Shown here: positions 53,300 to 64,000 of the stretch, in pieces | Layout of the letters: the number at the start of each line of letters is the position of its first letter | Numbering within the stretch: position 1 is the first letter of the stretch | Assembly: GCA_012934845.2 (NCBI GenBank) | Contig: WNNJ02000202.1 | Coordinates: forward strand, 1 to 64,000 | Source: Pomphorhynchus laevis | Taxonomy: Eukaryota; Acanthocephala; Palaeacanthocephala; Echinorhynchida; Pomphorhynchidae | DNA length: 64,000 bases | Direction of reading: 5' to 3' | Notes under the pieces: generated by a model | What the model was told of the DNA's origin: nothing | Seen by the model: the letters and a program-made list of their open reading frames with translations, nothing else | Databases searched by the model: none | Position numbers and translations under genes: made by a program

Positions 53300-56000
53300 T
53301 TAACATAACCAGACAGTAACACTTGATTCTGCTAAAGATTTTACGTCAATGTCCGGATGCATTATTCACACAAACATCACAAAAAATACGGTTGGCTCGA
53401 TATACATGCTCATTCCACGTTTCAATCTGGCTCGAGTTGATCCAAGAATTAATAAGGTCTAATATGAATGCAATACGAGTAGCCTCACCCGGCTGCGTCA
53501 TCAAGATCAGTCTGCCTCATTGAAGGCAACTGACAAAATAGCGCATTGTGTTAGCTTTGCGAATGTCTCGGAATCTGGTTCGGCCTCCTCTAAATCTCGT
53601 GTTGATCATGATGTGCGATTAGTTCATGGAATAGTTTCTACAATGCTCGATGGCTCTAAAATGGAGGTAGCAGCTATTTTGAAGGTGTCATCCTTGCTTA
53701 GGATAGGTAAATTGACGGTCAATAGAGGCCCACGTTTATTGAAAACGTTCTTCGGTCTCCAAAATAGGTAGAATCATTGATTTCTAGGGGTTGTAGGTTA
53801 AAGGGTAAGGAAGTAAGGGTATTTAGTGGTCCATTTCATAAGCAGCGAATACTGCTACATAAATCACGGGTCGAGCTATTAAAGCGTTGTGAACAGAACT
53901 AGTATGACTTATGCATACGAAATTTTCGGGTGGTTCATTGCAAACCATTTTTCGATAGAATCCTGTTTGTATTTAAAACACGATACCTCGTATTTAGTGA
54001 TGGTTAATTTGCAAGATTGCCTGGGCTCATTAGTCGACTTTGAAGAAGTGTAGAAACAAATTGGATGGTAAAATGTTGCTAATAGATATTCTCATTTCCT
54101 CGTCGCCTACACCAATGCACGTAGTTTAGTCTGTAAATTTGGTGAATTCCGATACTGGGTAATGATTTACAAGCAGCATATATTCTTTATCTCTGAAACG
54201 TGGCTGCATATAGATATTGACGATTGCTCGATTCATATTCCTGGTTACTACTTGCTTAAGGTAGATAAAGATGGTAGTAGGCGCGGTGGAGGTATCTTGG
54301 TGTATGTCCGTGACCACATTACTCATAGAAATGCTATTAAACTTGCTGATGTTGGCGGATCACAATAAGGCTAGTTTGTAGAACTGTATGATGGTGCTTG
54401 TGGCTTAGTTGTATGCACGCTATATCGTTCTCTGAATTCAGTTTGTCTAAGTACATTGTTAAGTCAGCATATTGGCCAACAAAGTTCATGAACGATTGTT
54501 TTCTTGCTTGACCTTATATTTGATAAAAAAAAACTGATGTTCTTAACCTAGAATAAAAATAAACACCCAATCGGTTTTAAGCGATCGGTGTGTCCTAATA
54601 TTCGGCTTAGCCTCGGTTCATTTTACGTGCAGTAACTATGTTTAATTAACACTAATTAAACGCTTGTAGTATCTTGTAAACACTGAGGATTTGCAAAAAT
54701 ATGCTGAAAATCCAATTTGTCTGTGATAGTAGTGATGTTGATGATAAACAGCTTAAGCTGCGCAACACGCTAATCTTCATCTCGGATATGTTCGCTCCAA
54801 ATATCTTTATTCGTAAAAAAACCGTCATGTGGCTCCGTGGTTTGATGCAAAATTAAAAGCCTTGCTAAAGCGTAGGAGTATAATGTTTAAAATAACAACT
54901 AGCGATCGTTCTCATAAAGTTCGTTCACTAGGCTACACAATTAATTTAATCGAGCTAAACTTAGAAAGCGTATATCATACGAACTGCAAAAAGCTCTTTC
55001 TTTAAAATTCATTACGAAATAGTTCTGGTTTTACATCCGAAAAAGCGAATTGGTACCATGCTCAACATCACGTATGTGCTCTAATGGGAAACTTATAGAG
55101 TCACAAGCTCTTAAAACTGAAATATTTGCGAATGAATTCGAGCTTGGCAGTGATTCTCAGTCGGCCAACTTATCTCTGGAACCTGTATGAAGACATTCTA
55201 TCGATACTAATTCGATAGAAATTACTAGCCACGATGTTGATATGGAAATTTCCCGTTTATGCAAGTCTTCCTCTGCAGAATCTGATGACATTCATCCATT
55301 TGTGCTAAAAGCTCTCCACGCTGGTATAGCTATCCATTGTCTGAGTTATTTCAGTTATCGATAAATAGTAGTCAGTTGCCATAGGATTGGTTAACCGCTA
55401 GTGTTTTCACATTTTTTAGAAAAGGCGAAAATACCAGTGCTTCGAATTATCGTGGAATTAGTCAACAAGTATAGTATGTAAAATACTTAAGCGCATTATT
55501 CATCTCCACGTAACTAATCATCTTGATAGAAATATCATCATTCACCAAGCTCAACATTGCTCTAGAAATGGTCGATCATGCATAAATAATATTATTTGTT
55601 CTCCAGAGGAATGGGTGGCACAATTTCAGATGTTCTCGTCACTCATATCTTGTTTGCTGATTTTAGACATGCATTCGATCGAATTCCTCACTCTAGCTTG
55701 ATTCAATTAATGTTGGACTATGAGATCCACAGTGACTTGGTAACCTGGATTAAGTGCTTCTTATCTTCTCGTTGCTTTGAAGTACGTGTCGTCAATACCG
55801 TGCCAACCAATCGTCACTCAAATGTAGTGTTCCTCAAGGAACTGTTCTTGGACGATTGCTGTTTGATGTGTTTCTTAACACTCTGTTGACCAAGTTGGTC
55901 TGTCCGATCTTAGCATTCGCTGATGATCTGAATAAATGGCGATTTATCTGTAATGACTTAGATAGGAATAATCTTCAGCAGATATGTGTACAATACACTC
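53300..56000 (+). pseudogene. Decayed CR1/Jockey-like LINE
   Basis: Parts of a non-LTR retrotransposon in order. 54150-54370 encodes an AP-endonuclease-like piece (FFISETWLHIDIDD, PGYYLLKVDKDG, RRGGGILVYVRDHI). 55250-55340 has a pre-RT linker (ESDDIHPFVLKALH). 55596-55890 has the RT FADFRHAFDRIPHSSLIQ segment with DYEIHSDLVTWIKCFLSSR. 55905-55935 reads ILAFADDL, the catalytic FADD box. Many frameshifts and stops are present, so it is not active. 53320-53770 may be the remains of its first frame. Confidence 0.75.
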
Positions 56001-57340
56001 ATGGTGCGTGTTAACCGGATTGGTTGTAAAAATCTTTAAATGTGTTCACCTTTGAATATATAAGCACGTCGTATCGTCTGATTATTTTATTGTCCCGAAT
56101 AAAATTCCATATCACGATCATGTTCATAACCTGGGGATTATTAGTATCTTCCTCGCTTGAGACATTAATGCACACTAGTCACGTGTAGGTGGCAGCCCAG
56201 CCGTGCTCTATCCCTGATTCTAAATCGATACCTATCATCAACATTTACGATTATTTTTGAATCATTAGTTCAGTCATTGATTGAGTAGGTGCAGCGTCCT
56301 TTCCGTGTACTCGGATAGAGATATACGACCTTGAAAATATATTGAAATGGTTTTACAAATGGTGCTTGTGGATGTCTGATACACCGTACAAATCTCGTTT
56401 GCAATGTATCCGTTTGACTACTGTTAGATCTCAACTACTTCTTCTTGACCTCGTTAACATGTGGCACATGATTTCATAGGGTGATGGTTACCCTATTCAT
56501 GTAATTGAAGTTTATTTGAGGTGTGAATACATATGTCTTACTTTGGGTAAATTTTATGAGCGAACAAAACATCCTTCGTGGTTACAATTCGTTACAACAA
56601 TAACAATATTGCTCTTATTTCAACTGGTTGGTGTTTACGAATTATACTTATCAGATAATTCAAAGACGCCTTTTGACAAATTGTAACGATATTTAACAGA
56701 CCAAGTCGATCGTGTTATTACATGTTGCACAAAAATAGGTTGGTCCCTTAGTAGTATTAATACTGAGGCCAATATAACAATTAAAGCACAAAATTTAATA
56801 AATTTAAATTTAATAACATTTAATTTGAGAAAAGGTACTAATTATACATTTACGTAATCGACGATGTTAAATTGTCGTGGATAAACCATGTTAATTGCAT
56901 AGAGTATTATTAAAAACACTTGAAATAAATCTAAAACTGAATATTCCTATTGATGACTTATTTTTAAGACATTAAAAAAACTCAATTCTAAGTGTATTTG
57001 CAACAATATTGTTTGTTTTCATATATATCCTATCCAAAATATTATGTTAGAAATTAAATTAATAATAAATTATCCAAACGAGAAGAGTCCTTTTTATAAA
57101 TTTTACAAGTCCTTTCTATAAATACCTTTTTATATATTTTTTTAAATATCCATTTTCTTCTCCTTTTATAAATAAAATCTGTATGAAACGAAAAAAAATT
57201 TTTTTATACAACAAAACGTTTGTCCGATATTTCGATAACTACTGATATCATCGTCAAGAAACTACTGCTGTCATTTTAATATATATAAATATTTATAAAT
57301 ATATACAAATATTTTTTTTTCAAAAAAAATATCTACAGCT
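56000..57340. other. Repeat-derived and AT-rich intergenic
   Basis: 56000-56600 may continue the LINE but no frame is recognisable. 56700-57200 is AT-rich. 57220-57260 (minus) carries a family C-like core, listed separately. Confidence 0.4.
57219..57262 (-). ncRNA. Hammerhead-like motif, family C variant
   Basis: Minus strand: TTGACGA (57257-57251, first C of the core changed to T), GATA/TATC stem II, GAAA (57233-57230), UAUC with AUC triplet. N7 is C here, against A or T in other family C copies. Confidence 0.5.
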
Positions 57341-57352
57341 TAAACACACAAT

Positions 57353-57392
57353 TTGACTGAAGAAGCTCTAGTTAAAGAGCGAAACGTTTCAA
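57353..57392 (+). ncRNA. Hammerhead ribozyme-like motif, family D, intact core
   Basis: TTGA (stem I, 57353-57356), CTGAAGA (57357-57363), A, GCTCT-AGTTAA-AGAGC (perfect 5-bp stem II), GAAA (57381-57384), ACGU palindromic stem III with GUU triplet, then TCAA (57389-57392), perfectly complementary to the stem I strand. It sits 30 bp before a TA microsatellite. Confidence 0.7.
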
Positions 57393-57423
57393 CAAAAATT
57401 TGCGGGTTTTTTGGTTTATACAA

Positions 57424-57506
<83 letters not shown>
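57424..57506. repeat. (TA)n microsatellite
   Basis: About 40 uninterrupted TA dinucleotides. The open frames of alternating Ile-Tyr across it are artefacts of the repeat. Confidence 0.98.
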
Positions 57507-57511
<5 letters not shown>

Positions 57512-57554
57512 GAAAGTGTTAAACCAGAATTCAAAGCAAGAAAAACAGTTTTTT

Positions 57555-57589
57555 GCAAACGTTTCGGTCCCTTACTGGACCTTCCTCAG
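57555..57589 (-). ncRNA. Hammerhead-like motif, family D, minus-strand arm
   Basis: Mirror copy of 57608-57642 on the opposite strand: CTGAGGA at 57589-57583 and GAAA at 57565-57562. Identical sequence because the palindrome is perfect. Confidence 0.65.
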
Positions 57590-57607
57590 TGCTGTTGTAC
57601 AACAGCA

Positions 57608-57642
57608 CTGAGGAAGGTCCAGTAAGGGACCGAAACGTTTGC
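57608..57642 (+). ncRNA. Hammerhead-like motif, family D, plus-strand arm
   Basis: Core and stems as described for the palindrome. N7 of CTGANGA is G. The closing stem I helix is short (3 pairs) with a second 4-pair helix beyond an internal loop. Confidence 0.65.
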
Positions 57643-57746
57643 AAAAAACTGTTTTTCTTGCTTTGAATTCTGGTTTAACACTTTCATTGAAAATATTTGG
57701 TGAGTCTTCGAATGACCCCAGAGCGCGGTTCAACCACAATTTACAA

Positions 57747-57749
<3 letters not shown>

Positions 57750-57820
<71 letters not shown>
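57750..57820. repeat. (TA)n microsatellite
   Basis: About 35 TA dinucleotides, separated from the first TA tract by the 186-bp palindrome and about 60 bp of unique sequence. Confidence 0.97.
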
Positions 57821-57822
<2 letters not shown>

Positions 57823-58195
57823 TAAATTTAGTTTAAATTTGGTTTAAATTTCTTAAAACTAATATCAATCTGCATCTAATATGGATCCCAGGCGACAGTA
57901 TTCAAACAAAACATATATTATATATATTTAATTTTGCACTTTATAAGAAGTCCCAGCCGACGGTGTTAATTATATAGATCGTGGATGAACTGCGTTATAT
58001 CTTTGATTATATCATTGCTTTATATCTGGTTACAACATTTACCTTATATATATTGTAATGTAACATAGCATTTTAATATTATTAAATCAACAATCTATAA
58101 TTTGTGAATGTTCTTCCCAAAAATTAATATTCAAGTAACGCTTAATCCACAATTTACATATTAGTTTAAAAACATTGCATGAAAAATTGCTGAAA

Positions 58196-60226
58196 TTACT
58201 CTTCCATCTCGGAATCACTTTTTCCCAAAGATTTATCAGATTTGGAATCTTCAAATTTAGGTGCACCTAAATCTTTTGTCGTTGCCATTTTCAATTTATT
58301 TTCCTTATATTGCTGCAAAGCCACTGCCGCAGATTCTTGCCACTTTGATTTATCTTCCAATTTACGCCATTCTTCCCCAGCTGCAGTAGTTAGTTCAGTA
58401 ACGGATTTGCCTGGGTACTTCTCTTTTAATTTACTTCGATTTTCGTTTAACCAAAGCATATAAGCACTAAGGGGTCGTTTGGGCGCGTTTGCATCCTTAA
58501 GCTTACGCTTTGCTCGTTTCGTCTTCACTTTTGGTATATCTTCTTCCTTTCGTTTCTTTTTATCTTCTTGTTTAATTTCTTCGCTTCCTTTCTTCATTCT
58601 CTTCTTAACATTCTCGTTATCACTTTGTATATCTGATGACGATGAACTGCTCCCGCTGCTCTTAGAACTGTTTGAGTCATTGTCGACTGAGTTTGTTTCG
58701 CCTACAAAATCATCGTCCTCTTCATCGTCGTCATCATCGTCGTCATCGTAAGAGTCGCCAGCAGCTTCCCGTTCTTCGCCCTCTTTTTTCAATCGATTCA
58801 TGTAAGCATCGTGTATTGTCGTTGCGCTATTTACCGTGTCGTCAGCAGACACTTTCGTGGATGCTGTTTGTTCATCAGATACCTTAATTCGTATACCTTT
58901 ATTCCGAAGAAACTGAGCAAGTAACTGTTTTTCCTCTCTGTCTACGCTGCTAAAAGTGTAGTGACTACCGTTTCGCATCGTAATCTCAATGTCGAATGTC
59001 TTAAGGCTCTTACTTGCTGTTGTAGGCAAAAATTCAGTATCTGATGACCCCAGATCAATGTTCTGAACGTCTTCTAATCGTAAAAATATTGGCGGTTTGT
59101 GAATAAACATAAGACACCGCTCTAGAGGGTATAACAAGCCGCTACTAGCCTTAAATGAACAGCTGACACAGCGTGCTCCAGACTTGCTGGTATAAGTGCC
59201 GGGAACTGTGATCTTCCTGTCTGCAAGGACATGGAATAGTTTACAAACAACATCATATCTTGCTCCAGAAATCGTTCTTGTTAACTTGTCTTTACCGTAT
59301 TTTTCGGCAAGAGCTTCATCTGACAAGGAAAGTTCAACTTCCTCATCTTCCTCATTTGTATTAAATTGCAAAATCACGAACGGATACCTAGTTTGACCCT
59401 GTTTCAGCGGTTTATCCACACTGACGACGAAAAACATTTGACGACTATCTTTATGAGGCAGAAGAAAGGCACGAATTATCTGTGTATATGGAATTTTATA
59501 ATCAAATGATTTGCCGTGAAGATCCACGAATGTGGAGTACAAACGCATATCATACCTACCACGAGGTACAAGACAATTTACAGAAGATAGAACCGCAATG
59601 ACATCACTATCAGAGGCTGTTACAACACTTGCTCCTTTCATCACATCCATTTTAAATTGTTCAAGTCTATCTACTTCCTCATCGTTTTCATTACCGGGTG
59701 GAACGAAAAATCTGATTTCCATAAGAGAAATTTGATCATCGTGTTCTTGAGCCAATTCCAAAGCAGCCTCGTTTTTATTTGTATTGCATGCAGTTACATA
59801 CCTTAATGGTATCTCGAAATTTGTTTTTCTTTCAAACTGAAACATCATACTATCAGGCTGAAATGCGACATCACCCCAATTCCATCCTTTTAAACACTGC
59901 TCCATAACCTGTAACTGTATATTGTAATTCTGTGAAAGGAAATTTTTTAGACGAACTTCCTCGCGCTCTTGGAAGCCGTCAAACCAAAATGACTTTTCCC
60001 TGTTTTCGGTTGACGTTCCTTCGATTGTTATTTTCAAACAGTATCCTTTACATCGCCGAATCCAAAATGCAGATTTCAGATCGACAGTCTCAATAACTTG
60101 GTCAGGGACCATTGTATCGGAGCGTTTAAATACAATAACATCTTGTCTAAGACGTAACAATCCAGTTGAGAAATTCCCACACTGCTCAATGAGAATACCT
60201 GGATAATCAAGAGATGGAGAACTCAT
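58196..60226 (-). CDS. SSRP1: FACT complex subunit SSRP1, single exon
   Basis: 676 residues, close to the usual ~700 for SSRP1. SSRP1 pairs with SPT16 to form FACT, a nuclear histone chaperone that handles H2A-H2B during transcription and replication. Seen in order: N-terminal SSRP1/POB3 dimerisation domain (about 1-100, FWIRRCKGYCLKI), tandem PH-like middle domain (about 200-430, LYPLERCLMFIHKPP), an acidic tract of Asp/Glu at about 494-506, a Ser-rich and Lys-rich linker, and an HMG box at about 578-647 (APKRPLSAYMLWLNENRSKL). A short Ser/Asp/Glu tail ends EMEE. The ATG is supported by immediate alignment to the family N-terminus. There are no introns, in contrast to ASCC3 next door; the frame is intact, so this looks like the functional gene, though an intact retrocopy cannot be excluded. 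Confidence 0.96.
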   Translation of the reverse strand: MSSPSLDYPGILIEQCGNFSTGLLRLRQDVIVFKRSDTMVPDQVIETVDLKSAFWIRRCKGYCLKITIEGTSTENREKSFWFDGFQEREEVRLKNFLSQNYNIQLQVMEQCLKGWNWGDVAFQPDSMMFQFERKTNFEIPLRYVTACNTNKNEAALELAQEHDDQISLMEIRFFVPPGNENDEEVDRLEQFKMDVMKGASVVTASDSDVIAVLSSVNCLVPRGRYDMRLYSTFVDLHGKSFDYKIPYTQIIRAFLLPHKDSRQMFFVVSVDKPLKQGQTRYPFVILQFNTNEEDEEVELSLSDEALAEKYGKDKLTRTISGARYDVVCKLFHVLADRKITVPGTYTSKSGARCVSCSFKASSGLLYPLERCLMFIHKPPIFLRLEDVQNIDLGSSDTEFLPTTASKSLKTFDIEITMRNGSHYTFSSVDREEKQLLAQFLRNKGIRIKVSDEQTASTKVSADDTVNSATTIHDAYMNRLKKEGEEREAAGDSYDDDDDDDDEEDDDFVGETNSVDNDSNSSKSSGSSSSSSDIQSDNENVKKRMKKGSEEIKQEDKKKRKEEDIPKVKTKRAKRKLKDANAPKRPLSAYMLWLNENRSKLKEKYPGKSVTELTTAAGEEWRKLEDKSKWQESAAVALQQYKENKLKMATTKDLGAPKFEDSKSDKSLGKSDSEMEE

Positions 60227-61980
60227 CTGTAAAATATTAAATTGCTAAATTCACAAACTTTAAATCATCATAAGTACGAAATGCTCATGGAGTTATATTA
60301 CAAATCAAAATAAAACTTATAATAATGGAATTATTGTATTTATTATATAATATGCAACTTTTTAAACCAAGGGATCCTAAATTTAATTTTTGAATTAATT
60401 GATTTGACGTATACGCTTATATATCTTTAATTTATAACTGACATGGACCCAGAACTCAATCGTACAGCTGTTCGTGTACGCTATCCTGCAAGCCAACCGA
60501 GCGGGATAAAATTGAAACTTTTCGTCTTAACTGCTAAGGATCATTAAACATTTATTTTTATTTGAAAGACAATAAAGCTTTGAAAGTATATAGTGACTTT
60601 ACATATATTTATTAAGAATTTATTCGGAAAACTGTACGAAAAAAATCATTGTTATCAGTGAAATCATAAATAAAAACAAATCAAATCAGATATGTTAAAT
60701 TTAAGCTCTTCTATCAAGTTGAAAACTGAGTAAACAATCGATTTCTAAAATAACAAGGCTGTAATATGAAGATGCAAGTTTAAAGTTTCTAGAAAGTTTG
60801 ACTACAGTACAATAAAGTTATTAGTGAACAACATATTTAAAACAAATTACAAAATTTTACAAAATTTTAAAACAATTTAGAAATTGTTGAAAGTTCTTCG
60901 AATAAACGAATACGATTATTAAAGAAATAAACAAGTAATTAAGTCGAAAGAAAATACATTCATTACTTTATATAAAACAATTCTTCGTCATTTTACTAAA
61001 TCTTCAAGATCATTAATAATTTCAACACAGCAGTTGAGCAATAGCTCATAATGCTTGTTTATTATGGACTTTGCCCAGCTCATAATGCTGGGCAAAAGGT
61101 AAGCAAAAAATTTCAAGTAAACATTGTATAAAAAGACCAAAAAGCGTGAACTGAATAGACGTTGATTTACCATCGTAATATAAAATTCCAATAATTAATA
61201 TCGTAATGCAGGAATGATTTTAGAACAAGTGACCTTCGTACATGGTGTTGTTTAAACTTGTAAGCTGGCCCTTTATTCGTAAAGTTTTTGACCTCGTTTG
61301 TAGATAATGTCTGAATGACCCCCTGTTCGTAATTAGAATTGTGTGTGGTTGGTCGCTTAGTGTTAATTTATCCTATTAACCGAAATAAAAATTATCAGTC
61401 ATACTTATATTGTCAGTAGTTATTTGTAAAGATTAGTCTTGACAAAGTTTCGTAAATGGCAATAAAAAGCTGACTAGATTATATCAACCAGAGGGATAGT
61501 TCGCAAACGATATTGTTCATATTATTATGATTACCAAAACGATGATTACCAAAACACACTTAAAGCGTTACATCTCATTCATAATAGCCCGATCGGCATC
61601 CGTATGCCTCAGAAGCGCGCGACCACAATCAAAAATGAAACAATTCGCGAACCAAAGCGCCCGAACAGCCGTGTATACTTGTGGTGAACTCGGTAAAACA
61701 ATCAGATGGCGCGACGAAGGTGGCGAACTTTGCCAATTTCAACAATTATATATATAAACAAATGATCGCTCAATCGTCTAGTAGGCCCATTTGCGGGAAC
61801 CCCTTTTTTGTAAATTTATTAAATAAATTTATTATTAAAAAAACGATGAAATAATAAAAATTGATTAGTGAATGTCCAGCAAAGATCGAATATGAATTAT
61901 TATTATTATTAATGCGTCAACAGCACATAAAAGCATGGCTTAATTGGCTGGTTCACTGCAGAAAAAAAGAAAATATAATA
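60227..61980. other. Intergenic upstream of SSRP1
   Basis: The SSRP1 promoter should lie just right of 60226 but I recognise no motif. 61040-61090 has a short inverted repeat (AGCTCATAATGCT twice, 61043 and 61078). Open frames at 60988-61191 and 61527-61757 have no supporting motif. Confidence 0.4.
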
Positions 61981-62200
61981 AAAGTATCACAAATACGGAA
62001 AAGCAGCTTTCCCCATGGCATCCTCCATCCGTAATTTATTTTTGAATTCGTTGATATTGCTACTGCACACTGTTGACTCTCCAAGCCTATTCCACAGAGA
62101 TACAACTCGCCGATCAAATTGGACAGCTCGCGATTTTCTTATCCTTTCACGTCGCAGGGTTAAACCATGACATCGGAGGATATTGGATGAGCGCAAAAAA
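61980..62200 (-). pseudogene. LINE RT C-terminal fragment
   Basis: The minus-strand frame 61987-62196 reads DRRVVSLWNRLGESTVCSSN and INEFKNKLRMED. This is the typical end of CR1/Jockey-type LINE proteins (R-V-x-x-WN-L-P ... FK-L). Only this terminal piece is present. Confidence 0.65.
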
Positions 62201-62209
62201 AACGATTTA

Positions 62210-64000
62210 TTTTAACGTGGCAAATGCGTGCCAGCGCACGCTTACATGACCACAACAAAACAGGACTGTGAATCAGGTGTCGATAAGGTGTGAACGGAGG
62301 AGGTGTTTGAATGTGATAAAGAAGGGAGCGCGGCGGACGTCGAGAGGGAGTTGATTCCAGGCGAGTGAGGCGGCGACGAGGAAGGATCGGAGACCGTAGT
62401 TGTTGGAGTAATTAGGAACGTGGAGTAAGAGGGTATGTAAGGAACGAAGCGATAGCGAGGTGGGGCGAGTATCGTTAAGAAAGGAAGGTTGATGAACGAT
62501 GGGGAGCCGACAGCGATGAGACGAAAAGTAACGAGAAGAAGTCAGAGTTTGATGCGGATGTGGATGGTTGGCCAGGAGAGTTAGGCAAAATATGTGGATG
62601 TGTGGTCAAAGCGACGGAGACGAAGGAGCACTCGAACGGCGGTGTTGATTATTCGTTGTAGGGGTAGGATGATGGATTTTGGAGAATTGGCGAAAAGGCT
62701 AAGGCAGTAATCGATTTTAGGGAAAAGAAGCGATGAAAGAAGAGACATACAAGAACGGAAGTCGATAAGGAGGCGGATACGGCGGATGTCACGGAGAATT
62801 AAGTTAGATGAGCGGACCTTGTCACGGACGAAGGGTTTAAGGGAAAAGTGATCATCGAAATGGAAGCCTAAGAAAGTGAGATTCGACTATGGAGATGATC
62901 GATGAGGCAAAATATACAGTGGGAGGAGATATGTTCGGTTTACGGGGGAGGAGCCACATTATTTTGGACTTTTAGGGGTTTAGAACGAGATGGAGATTGG
63001 AGAGACGTTTGTAGATAGAAGAAAGACAGTTTGAGGCAGAAATGCCGATATCGTGTATGCGATGTGCGGGTAAATGAGCATAGATTAGAATGTCATCGGC
63101 GTATTGCATGATCTTAAAGGAGTAAGGATTGATAAACGGAGATAGATCGCCAAGCAGAAGAGAGAAAAGCAGGGGACCTAAGACTGAACCTTGTGGGACC
63201 CCGCAAAAATAGGGATGGGAGGGGAGGATGATGAATTAGAACAGACGCGAAAGGAACGGTCGGATAGATATGAGGCGAACCATGCTACGGAGGAGGAAGA
63301 AAAGCCGTAATCATAACGAAGGCGAGAAAGGAGGACGGAGTGGTTGACAATGTCGAATGCGGAGGAGAGGTCGAGGGAGATGAGAACACTATATAGAGCC
63401 TTGTCTCGAGAAATGAGTAAGTCGTTGTACACTTTTATGCATGCGATTTCTGTCGAGTGATTAGAGCGGAAATCGGATTGGAAAGGAGGGTAGAGATTAA
63501 ATGAGGAGAGTTAAGCGTTGATTTGTATTAAGATGAGGCGTTCTAAGAGCTTAGAGAGAGTAGGGAGTAGTGAAATTGGGCGATAGCTAGAAGGAAGGGA
63601 TGTGTCGAGTGATTGTTTCTTAAGGAGGGGACAAACGATTGTGGATTTCCAGTGTGAAGGGAGCATACGACTGCAGATGGACGAGTTAAACAAGGTTGTG
63701 AGAAATGGGGATATCGATGAGCATATAGATTTTAATATGTGGGTAGGCAGGGGATCGGCGGGTGAGGTTTTGTTGGGCAAGGAACATGAGGACAGATGAT
63801 ACTTCTGTAGGTGATACAGGGAGAAGATGAAAGAGTTCCGGAAGGATGAGACTAGGCGGGGCAGAGTAAGATAGGATGGAGACCGGAGTGTGAGAGAGCA
63901 GCGTGGATACTTTAGTCTTGAGAAATGACGAATAATCATTAGCATTGATGTTGCACGGCGTAGAGGAACGAGCTAGGATTGAGTTAAAAGTATGCCAGAG
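62210..64000 (-). mobile_element. LINE (CR1/Jockey-like), 3' part, running off the window
   Basis: The minus strand encodes RT segments. LLKKQSLDTSLPSSYRPISL and LPTLSKLLERLI lie at 63511-63945. Then come VLISLDLSSAFDIVNHSVLL and SYLSDRSFRV (63178-63432), and MQYADDILIYAH with the catalytic YADD at about 63085-63110. A frameshift near 63450 and stops downstream of YADD mark it as decayed. The segment is much richer in G (plus strand) than the rest of the window, so it is a recent or compositionally foreign insertion. It is a different LINE from that at 53-56 kb. Confidence 0.85.

Larger units (their letters stand above)
57506..57691. repeat. Perfect 186-bp palindrome with a hammerhead core on each strand
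   Basis: Every base from 57506 pairs with its mirror to 57691 around 57598/57599, with no spacer and no mismatch that I could find. Each strand carries the same ribozyme-like motif. On the plus strand: GCA stem I, CTGAGGA (57608-57614), A, GGTCC-AGTAAG-GGACC (perfect stem II), GAAA (57632-57635), ACGU/GUU, TGC, then AACA/TGTT further out in stem I. The palindrome is flanked by TA repeats on both sides (57424-57506 and about 57750-57820). Confidence 0.93.

Noticed and set aside
57340-57625. Three overlapping open frames of alternating Ile and Tyr
   Set aside because: They are the translation of the (TA)n microsatellite and palindrome in several frames.
58242-59735. Open frames on the plus strand across SSRP1
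   Set aside because: Antisense shadows of the SSRP1 reading frame.
61527-61757. 76-codon open frame in a GC-richer patch
   Set aside because: Low-complexity start and no domain or homology signal.

Overview
This window is AT-rich eukaryotic (animal) genomic DNA. It holds two recognisable single-copy metazoan genes, one mucin-like gene, and a dense load of retroelements. Split genes with GT-AG introns, an ASCC3 helicase, a metazoan-style SSRP1 with an HMG box, Penelope-like elements (PLEs) and LINEs all point to an invertebrate. I cannot name the phylum from sequence alone.

Layout. From 119 to 25604 (+) lies the 3' half of an ASCC3-type Ski2-like RNA helicase gene. I could join 18 exons with consistent splice phases into 791 codons plus a stop; its 5' half is outside the window. 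Its introns carry PLE fragments, ribozyme-bearing repeats, palindromes, a ~21-bp minisatellite and, in the last intron, about 31 copies of an 85-bp tandem repeat. From ~25.6 to 27 kb two PLE pieces sit head to head. From 27 to 34.4 kb I see no gene. 34.4-35.4 kb is another PLE 3' half. 36.4-38.9 kb is a cluster of ribozyme-containing repeats with a 247-bp-arm palindrome. 40.4-48.9 kb (-) is a Ser/Thr-rich mucin-like gene with 55-residue repeats. 46.6-51.6 kb holds more PLE ends. 52.4-53.3 kb is a decayed endonuclease-bearing PLE. 53.3-56 kb is a decayed LINE. 57.3-57.8 kb has TA repeats around a perfect 186-bp palindrome. 58.2-60.2 kb (-) is an uninterrupted SSRP1 gene. 62-64 kb (-) is LINE sequence running off the end.

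Most notable theme. The window is unusually rich in sequences that fit the type I hammerhead self-cleaving ribozyme: CUGANGA, then stem II, then GAAA, then a short stem III and NUH. I see at least five repeat families. One, at 36708-36756, has all three stems and every core residue intact and straddles the joint of a ~351-bp tandem unit. A third copy of that unit begins exactly at the predicted cleavage site. This looks like a retrozyme or PLE-terminal-repeat system. Several families sit as head-to-head inverted repeats with ribozymes facing out on both strands.

All family names come from motif recognition by eye. No alignment, folding or database search was run.
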